From positions 1,364,001 through 1,428,000 of the forward strand of contig JAECYW010000009.1 in the NCBI GenBank assembly GCA_023014335.1: 64,000 nucleotides of DNA, in the 5' to 3' direction. Both the position numbers and the translations under genes were made by a program. Positions within the stretch are counted from its first letter, which is position 1, and each line of letters begins with the position of its first letter. The DNA is from Galerina marginata (taxonomy: Eukaryota > Basidiomycota > Agaricomycetes > Agaricales > Galerinaceae). Below are positions 57,185 to 64,000 of the stretch, piece by piece. The notes below the pieces were generated by a model. That model did not search any database and had not been told where the DNA came from. It saw nothing but the letters and a program-made list of their open reading frames with translations.

Positions 57185-58888
57185 TCAATGGACTTTGACC
57201 CTGGTCTCCAAAATCCTCTTCGCAAGCAAAGATGGGAACGCCATCTTTATATGGTACGTTATATTTCTAGCCAGCGCTTCTCTCTCACTCTGTGTGCTTG
57301 TTCCGCTCAAAATGCGAAGGGTCACTGACACCCGCTCCAGCGACGGATATCGGGTGCTGCTCAACAGGGCATCCAACGTGGGCCAATTGCTCTCAGAGCC
57401 ACTGGGGGAGAGCACAGCTGCCCGTGGTCTATTTCGAGACTGACTCCAACAGAGCGTGAAATGTATGGTCGAGACCGTAAGACTTTCTTCAATGCCAGCG
57501 CTTGTTTGAGGGCCGTTAAACAAAGGAAGTAACCAGCAAGCGTTCAGTTCGAACGCGTTGTCAGAGGACGAGGGCAGGAAATGTCTTATTTCCAAATGCC
57601 GTAAATTCGGAAAGCGCGCGAGGTACAGCTGTTGAGGGATTTCGGGGATTATTTCTAGAGGGTAGAGAGTGATGTAAGGGTTGTGAAACATCAACCTACT
57701 CTATTATTTGTCACTTACGTGACGAGAAGCGAAGGTGGATGTTCTCTATCGTGTTAGCTGATCTGCTGAGGACCTTCATACAATCAGCGAAGTCGTTTGA
57801 GGAATTAACCGATGATGTCAAACTCCTCAGATCCGAGAATGGTGACGACATTATCGGGTTACCCAGAACACGGTTATGTTCGAATTCGAAGTACTCCATT
57901 GGGTACGAATGATCGGTGCCGAAAGACTTAAACTGAGCTTGCAGAAATGAAGACCCGTCGGCGATGATAGCTCGCCGATCATTCTTGAATTGGTCAGAAA
58001 TACTCCAGTATGTGGTGGTGAGGATCAATTCCCTCAGTATGACATTGGAAAACGCGCTTCGTGGTATTTTGCAAACGTTGCAAATATTTAGATCGGTGAG
58101 ATAAGGCGAGCGGAAGGTCTTTGTGTGGCTTTCCCGCAGAGCAGGAGATATGTTATCCCATGGGACGTCCTCCGTTATGTCTAATACAGGGAGGGCTTTA
58201 AATGAAAGCCTGCAGATTCCATATGATGCAAGTCGATTACTGTAGTATTTCATTCAATTCGTACGTCACGCGTCCCACCCGTTTTTTTCTGAACCCGGAT
58301 TTAATTGATTCTCGAATTTTCCGATTTTATGAGATTTCTCGAAAGTCAAAAATTCCAACATTTTGTACGAATTGATCGAAATACTACAGTATGTTGGTGT
58401 GGGCGGTGGGTACCCTGACTGTCAGTTCTGGCCGGGGGTTGCATCATGATACGCAGAAAGGAATCCAAAATAGTTTCTTCGCGAGCATTCATCGCACTCA
58501 ACCCGTATGCGTTTTTATCATAGTCTGTCATAAGATAAGGGACGATTTGTGCACCACGTTTACTGCAATGGTCACTGCGGAATGAAAAGGCCAACTTACG
58601 AAAAACGAATACCAGTTCTTTAACGTAAGGCGCTATGCCTCCAATCGGAAGCTCGGAATGTAAAAGAGGCAGCAGGCTTTGGAGGCGCGCGGCCGTCTTG
58701 TATTCCAGACTTATCGAAGAGAATAGACATTGCCTGGCGCTGTGGTAAAACGACCGTGACACAAAGAGGCAAGAACGCAGGGTGCCTCGAGTTGCTTGTT
58801 TTGAGGAGACGGCATTACCGCCTGTAAGTTCGGTGCCGAGCTCATGAACGAACAAGTTCAGCAATTCTTGAGGAAAAGAGGGAGACAT
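57185..58888 (-). CDS. F-box-like/LRR protein
   Basis: Start MSPSFPQELLNLFVHELG at 58888. An F-box-like segment (LRSCLFVSRSFYHSARQCLFSSI) sits in the N-terminal part, the usual layout of basidiomycete F-box proteins. Downstream coding pieces near 58340-57720 (LSFKALPVLDI, LTDLNICNVCKIPRSAF, LRSLTSSVNSS) and 57680-57185 (ARFPNLRHLEIRHFLPSS) give irregular leucine-rich repeats. It is unrelated in sequence detail to the tandem F-box pair at 15-21 kb. Splice joins near 58390-58260 and 57715-57690 are approximate. Confidence 0.65.
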
Positions 58889-61513
58889 GGGGAGCAATAA
58901 GGGAGAAGATGGAAGTTGCAGCTAACATGATGTTTTAATTTAGATGCAATCACTACCACGGCGGACAAACTTGCTGAGTGGTTGACCAGTGGCCGGCGAA
59001 CCTCCGTTATCTGACTCGGGCAATTAAGATCGCCGGATCACACGGGATCGGCAGTTTTGTTGGCCGTGTAATTAATAACCTCGTTGATAAGATTAGATCA
59101 CTGAACGCCAACGCTGGATTCAATTATTATCATGGAAAAACTTGCATTTAGATAGTGTTGCTCCCCAATTTCCCGCATTGAATGAGCTCAAAAGAATGTA
59201 TAATAGGCTAAAGCGCATTGAATCTATGGCTGAACGTTCTGGTCACCTCTGGTGTGCCATTGGCGTTCTTCAACCTGTGATACTTTCGGACTTGCAAGTC
59301 GAAGCCGAAATCGTATTGTAAACCATCTCTGACTGTAAGCAGACGGCGCTGCCACCATATTTGTATGAGAATGGTGGTCAAATACGAACTCAAGGAGGCT
59401 CCAGGGCCTGAAGACAAATTCGCGATCGGGTTTGTGATATTATTAAGTATCAGTGGTGCCAGTTGAGTCTTGTTGTGGATTGGAGTCGTGGATTCGATGA
59501 TTTAAACAGCGAGCATAGTCTACCCGTTCTGCATCAATTTATTGACACAATAAAACGACGAAGAACACAGAAATATCAGCAGATGCAGCCTCGTCGGTGT
59601 AACGCTTTTGTCCCCTTCCAATATCTCCTCCGCTAAAATACTCCGTGGTTCACCCACAGGTATTGGAATTCATCCCACTTGCCATGCTCAGCCTTACTCT
59701 AACCGACGACGAACCGGGGAAATATAAGGCAGGGTAATTGGCGCTCACTGCATGGTGTTTTGAGGGACATGGAATCCCGTTTAATTTCCATGAAGCCCCA
59801 ATCCGCTCAGGATTGGTCACCAGTAGCTAGGCTAAGATCGAATTATAGAAACTGCGCCGTCGTTGGAGAAGGCAGAAACAGTTCCTTTCGGACAACTGGA
59901 AAAACAGACATACTGAACTGGACGAGATCTAGTCCCAAGATCTACAGCTGTTACGGAATCAATTGGACCCGCCGTTTTCTCACAGAGATTGCCGATGCTC
60001 CCATGATCAAACCCACTGATCGATGATCCTCTTGCAGATCACACTCCCCGCCTTTCGTCTTTAGCTCAAGGAATCGTGTTAGTGCATTGGAAACGACGAA
60101 CGTGAATTCCTCTCTCCACAAATTCCCTCTGACTCAGGCTGATGTGCGTCGTTAATTTCCGAAAAGACCATGACATTCTACATTCGTCCATTTCCTTCTG
60201 AGAACTATAAGGAGAACAAAGGTTATGCCAGTGTAAGTACTTTTGTGAAACACAGGAATCTGCCATGCGACCGACACAGTTCACAGATACCAATGACTAA
60301 CCTACGTCATATTCTATTGTTTAGAATGAGGATGTCCCTTTGTCATAAGAGATAGAGAGCCTATTGCCATCCGACTTGGTTTCCTCTTTGATAGATGCGA
60401 CGCGCCGCCAACTTCAGACCTGAGGCGCGCGTAGACTAATGGGGCCTGGATTTTATTGCGTTAGCCCAATCGCCCAGCCTGATCTTCATGTAGGCTCTTC
60501 TTTGAATCGCGGAGGAGTAAATGTTGTCATGACAAGCCCCGAATTCCCGTTCAGCTGTCAAAAGAAGAGAGTTCCCTTTGATGTTATTCTTGTCTAAGCC
60601 TTTATTTCCACGAAAGCATCATTCTGGCTTTGGTAAGATGAAGGTAAACCCCACTCGTTAGATGCCAGAACTCTTTTTTTTTAAAAAATCCCAGAGCACT
60701 GCAGAATCAATTTCGCGAATACTTACTCACCGTTTCCAAGTCTGATCTCTGTCAATGGCCTCTGGTGCTACCGTTTATATCGTAAGTCCATGTCAATCAA
60801 AGTGAACCATTAAAGGGCTATTGAATACGACATGATAGCCTTGTATTAGACAGAAGGACTGAATTGTGATTTTCTGTGGGGGAACTGCACTCACGGGTCA
60901 CTGGCTAAAGGTTTGCGTCGAGATTCATTCCGTCGCATTAGTCCTGATCAGATCAGGAACATATCTAGGGTAAACCCACATTCAATCACCCTTTAGGCTT
61001 GTCGAACATAGTGGACTTCACCATCAATAATACCGGGCTATCCCTTAAAAAACTAGAACCCCCAATATTGGTTTCCAGTTCGGGAGAATATCCTGAAAAT
61101 TATGGGGGTCAAGCTTGAACGTTAGCGACAGCGTCGAGTAGCTTTTACGATGAGGAGTCGGACACTGTGAGATAAAGATTATCGACCAGAATTAAGCGAA
61201 AAGGTGGGATCAAAAATAATCTCGATCATGTGCGTCCCGAATTCGGTCACTCGGCTCAGGGTCTCTTCGGAACCTTGGCCGGAGATGGAAAGTATTGTGT
61301 AGTTTCGCTGGGAGTCTCGCCTTCGACCCTTAGATTTCGTTGGGATGTTGAACACATATAAATCTATGGTTCAAATTAGCATCGTGCTCTTTCCCGACCC
61401 CCTTCTCTCCAAGCCCTCCAATCATCGCGGGAATCCCTCATTCCGTTGTTCAGCGCTTTTGATAGATTCAAGGTGCTTCGGCGTCCAGTCAAGTTGGTGT
61501 TCATTTCGTTGCG
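58889..61513. other. Gene-free region of about 2.6 kb upstream of the HMG-box gene
   Basis: Several short frames but no domain. At 60758 a frame MASGATVYI ends at a GTAAGT donor and could be a first exon; no matching second exon was found. Large upstream regions are common for developmental transcription factors. Confidence 0.4.
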
Positions 61514-63002
61514 ATGCCCGCTCAAAGAGGAAGGTCTCCCAGACAGGATAAATTTTATGGTATGTCTTTTTTCTCTGTCAGTCAACGCGCTTTCTCGTGT
61601 ACCTGAACGTCCATTCGAAGATGATAATGTTTTAACGGCGTCACCGCTGGTGGGTAGCCCCGTGGAATTCGCGCCTACCGTCACCGCGACGACATTCGAG
61701 CACCCTTCTTCCATGGCGAGCCTCGAAAATTGTTCTTCCGACCCTGATCTGTTCGAATTTGAGCAAGATTCAACTGAGCCTCGTCGAACGGCCCACGGGA
61801 GAAAGAAGCCACTTAATCACATACCTCGTCCGCCAAACGCCTTCATTCTTTTCCGGTCATCGTTTATCAAGAGTCGACATGTTTCTACTGGAGTTGAGAC
61901 GAACCACAGCACCCTGTCCAAGATCATAGGACTCACGTGGCAAAGCCTTCCCCATGAAGAACGCCAGAAATGGCATGCCAGAGCCAAGCTTGCCCAGGAC
62001 GAACATAAGCGCAAGTACCCCCAGTACTCCTTCAAGCCAGTCCATAATAAGGCAAGGGGTACGGCTGCAGAAAGGAAGAAGGTAAGGGAGGTTGGGCCCA
62101 AGGATCAGAAGCGTTGTGCCAAAATAGCGGAGTTATTGGTCTGTGGCAAGAAAGGCCAGGAACTGGAGGAAGCTATACAGGAATTCGATAAGCATCATGT
62201 CCCCGAAATCGTGACGCGATTCGAGACGCCTATTACTGCCAATACTTTTTCGTCGACAACTTCCTCCAACTCCGAGGCGAATGCTTCATGGCGCTTACCC
62301 CGGTCGCGCAAACCATCTTCGTCCAGCTCCCGTTCATCTGTTATCAGCCGCACCCCGTCCCGGTCCCCTCGTCTAATACTCCCCGCGCATCTTCAGGAAA
62401 TACAAGAACCTTCTCCCACCATTCCTTTTGAAAGACTTTCGTTCATGCATGATCCCTCTCCTCAATTCGTGAGTTTTTATTTGGTCAAAGTCGGCTCCAA
62501 ACTTACCTTATAACAGGATATCGATACATTTGCTTTCTCGATTAGCCAGCCTGCACCGGTCCTGCCTGGTGGAAACGATTTTACGCAGGTCGTCAGTCCC
62601 ACCGTCCCTTCCTTCGAAACAAACCAGAGTCAAGATGCATCCCTACTGTGTGGTCATCCCCGGTACGCCAGCGCTGAAGAATGGATTCGACACGGCTCAC
62701 CTCTTTCGAACTCTACAAGCAGCATGCCTTCGACACCTTGTCAGATGAACATTCCTTTTCCGGAGCCTTATGGCACGTTCACACCCGAGGCGGCGTCCGA
62801 TTATGTGCCCATGGATGGATCATACTGTGATTATTCGCAGTACACATATCCGCCGACTTTGGAGCCGACATATGGCATTAAAGCGGAAGCCCCGTCTTCT
62901 GGCTTCGCCTCATTCCGACACGAAATCGCTTCTCAGCCAATGACCCAACAAGACCTTGACTTTTCGTCGTTCATGGATTCTCTTTCCTCCTACTCGATTT
63001 AA
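61514..63002 (+). CDS. MATA-type HMG-box transcription factor
   Basis: Exons 61514-61559, 61621-62468 and 62517-63002 are joined in phase (MPAQRGRSPRQDKFY, then DDNVLTASPLVG). The HMG box starts IPRPPNAFILFRSSFI and runs through TLSKIIGLTWQSLPHEER to WHARAKLAQDEHKRKYPQY, the MATA_HMG pattern with the PRPPNAFILFR opening. Flanking regions are Ser/Pro-rich with a basic stretch (AERKKVREVGPKDQKR) and an acidic or aromatic tail (SDYVPMDGSYCDYSQYTYPP). This is a sequence-specific minor-groove DNA binder. Relatives include fungal mating and pheromone-response regulators such as Prf1/Mat2-type proteins. The exact ortholog is not assigned. It is at least 20 kb from the Clp1-like gene, so physical linkage to a mating locus is not shown. 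Confidence 0.88.
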
Positions 63003-63507
63003 CCATGGGCAGGCGCACCATGTAATGCTATTTATGTATTTGCCGTTCTCTAACGGCGGCTCCTGTTTTTCTTTCGTTTATGCCGAAACCGATACTGATT
63101 CGTTATAGTAGCTTAATATCAAATACTAATAAGTAATGTAGCTTACTCACTCGGCTGCGCGTCGTTTTGGCGCCCGTCTTCTTTTAATGCCTCTGTTGTA
63201 CATAGATTCTCGCTTACTTCGGTCTTTGAAGCCGCTGACGGCCAAAGCAAATCTAATTAATAACATATTGTAATAAACACGGATGACCCACATACACACG
63301 TTGCTATGCAAGGAAGCACAGGAGACAGATAGGCGCTGGGTGATGGCAGGTTTGCAGGGAGGGTGGTCTGGTCTCAGCACCGATTCGGATCCATTCGACA
63401 GTGAACATCTTGCGCATCACTTTCCGTCATGTTTACGCCGCCATCAATCTACCGCTGTCGAGAAAACGTACACATTCAAATTCAATTATGATCGCCATGT
63501 CAGATGG
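63003..63507. other. Convergent 3' spacer
   Basis: 505 bp between the HMG-box gene and the permease gene end. Only chance frames are present. Confidence 0.5.
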
Positions 63508-64000
63508 TTACATCGTACTAGCTTTTTCGGTCTGCGCTTGAGGAGTATCGGCGGGTGCTTCAAAGGCGGGGTTCGTGTGAACAGGCCCCGTAAACTGGTG
63601 CCGCCCCCAGAAACACCATGTAAAGGCAACAACCAGGAATATTCCCCCAATGGATACCACTGCATAGTTCATGTTCGATTGAGTAACCGGGCTCGCCGTA
63701 GGGAGGACGAAAAGGACACAAATGAAAATTATGAACTGAGGATCATGAAGCTCAATGAATATACTTTTCATGGCAGGCAGAGTTCGGGACACGTACACAG
63801 AAGCTGGCGATATTAATCGGCATTGACCATTTTCCAAGATGAAAGGGACCGCGCTCCTTCATTCTGCACGACAGGATCAGTCTATCACCCTGTTTCAGCC
63901 ACAACAAGACGTGACTTACGCCGATGGCCAGAAGACGCGAATAATGATCGGTTGAAGATATCCCAGCATGACGGATATGGCGGCAGAGGACAAAATGGCG
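63508..64000 (-). CDS. Amino-acid/GABA permease, C-terminal part (cut by window edge)
   Basis: Reading from the right edge, exons encode AILSSAAISVMLGYLQPIII, a GTAAGT...GCAG intron, MKERGPFHLGKWSMPINIASF, a further intron of about 63 nt, and FIIFICVLFVLPTASPVTQ then NMNYAVVSIGGIFLVVAFTW, CFWGRHQFTGPVHT and a polar tail ending at 63508. These are the last transmembrane helices of an APC-superfamily amino-acid permease, and the NMNYAxVxIGG block is characteristic. The 5' end lies beyond 64000. Likely plasma-membrane uptake of amino acids, GABA or choline. Confidence 0.85.

Noticed and set aside
56860..57328. Plus-strand overlapping frames upstream of the F-box-like gene end
   Set aside because: They partly overlap the minus-strand coding exon 57694-57185, which fits an LRR protein better; no domain in the plus frames.
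60758..60950. Possible first exon MASGATVYI of a short-chain dehydrogenase
   Set aside because: The expected glycine-rich cofactor motif could not be found after any downstream acceptor.
1..64000. Prokaryotic-type features: operons, CRISPR, ribosome binding sites
   Set aside because: The window is clearly a spliced eukaryotic genome. The repeats seen lack regular spacers and belong to transposons, palindromes or gene duplications.

Overview
This is a fungal genomic segment, almost certainly from a mushroom-forming basidiomycete (Agaricomycetes). The genes are broken by many short introns of about 45-65 nt. The families present are typical of that group: FunK1 kinases, NACHT-WD40 receptors, F-box/LRR expansions, a Clp1-like protein and a MATA-type HMG-box factor. 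No viral, plasmid or CRISPR features are seen, and no RNA gene was recognised. Exon joins given here were read by eye from splice signals and reading-frame phase.

Left third (1-25 kb): accessory, duplicated and partly decayed DNA. Two copies of a head-to-head gene pair lie at 1004-2711 and 4544-6156. In each, the minus gene encodes an F-box fused to a nucleotidyltransferase-like (NTase-like) domain whose acidic catalytic residues are replaced, and the plus gene encodes a small protein with a GDI(I/V)hV motif. A third member of the NTase-like family (6368-7195) keeps the full G-S / D-x-D / D signature and has no F-box. Several multi-copy Agaricomycete hypothetical families follow (2985-4155, 7261-9504, 10142-11284, 14424-15013). 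Next come three F-box/LRR paralogs (one truncated, two tandem copies with an intron directly after the start ATG), a 607-bp hAT-like non-autonomous transposon, a short palindromic repeat in two clear copies plus one doubtful one, and a decayed tandem array of LRR-like exon-intron units (21.7-24.1 kb).

Middle (25-34 kb): a glutathione S-transferase gene, a large NACHT receptor with exactly 14 near-identical WD40 repeats, and a FunK1 kinase pointing away from it. The GST and NACHT genes carry the same ~160-bp sequence about 140-150 bp upstream of their start codons.

Right half (34-64 kb): mostly conserved single-copy genes. They are an Sfm1-type SPOUT methyltransferase (with a 10-nt microexon), the autophagy kinase ATG1, a Clp1-like sexual-development protein, a GH5_12 steryl-glucosidase-like membrane enzyme, a kelch/AT-hook protein, a secreted type-B carboxylesterase (11-nt microexon), an NT-C2 protein, mitochondrial ribosomal protein bL28m, a Gfo/Idh/MocA (Gal80-like) oxidoreductase, an F-box-like protein, a MATA_HMG transcription factor, and the 3' end of an amino-acid permease running off the right edge.

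The most novel-looking material is the duplicated divergent pair with its pseudo-NTase/F-box logic near a family member with intact catalytic residues, and the shared upstream cassette of the NACHT and GST genes.
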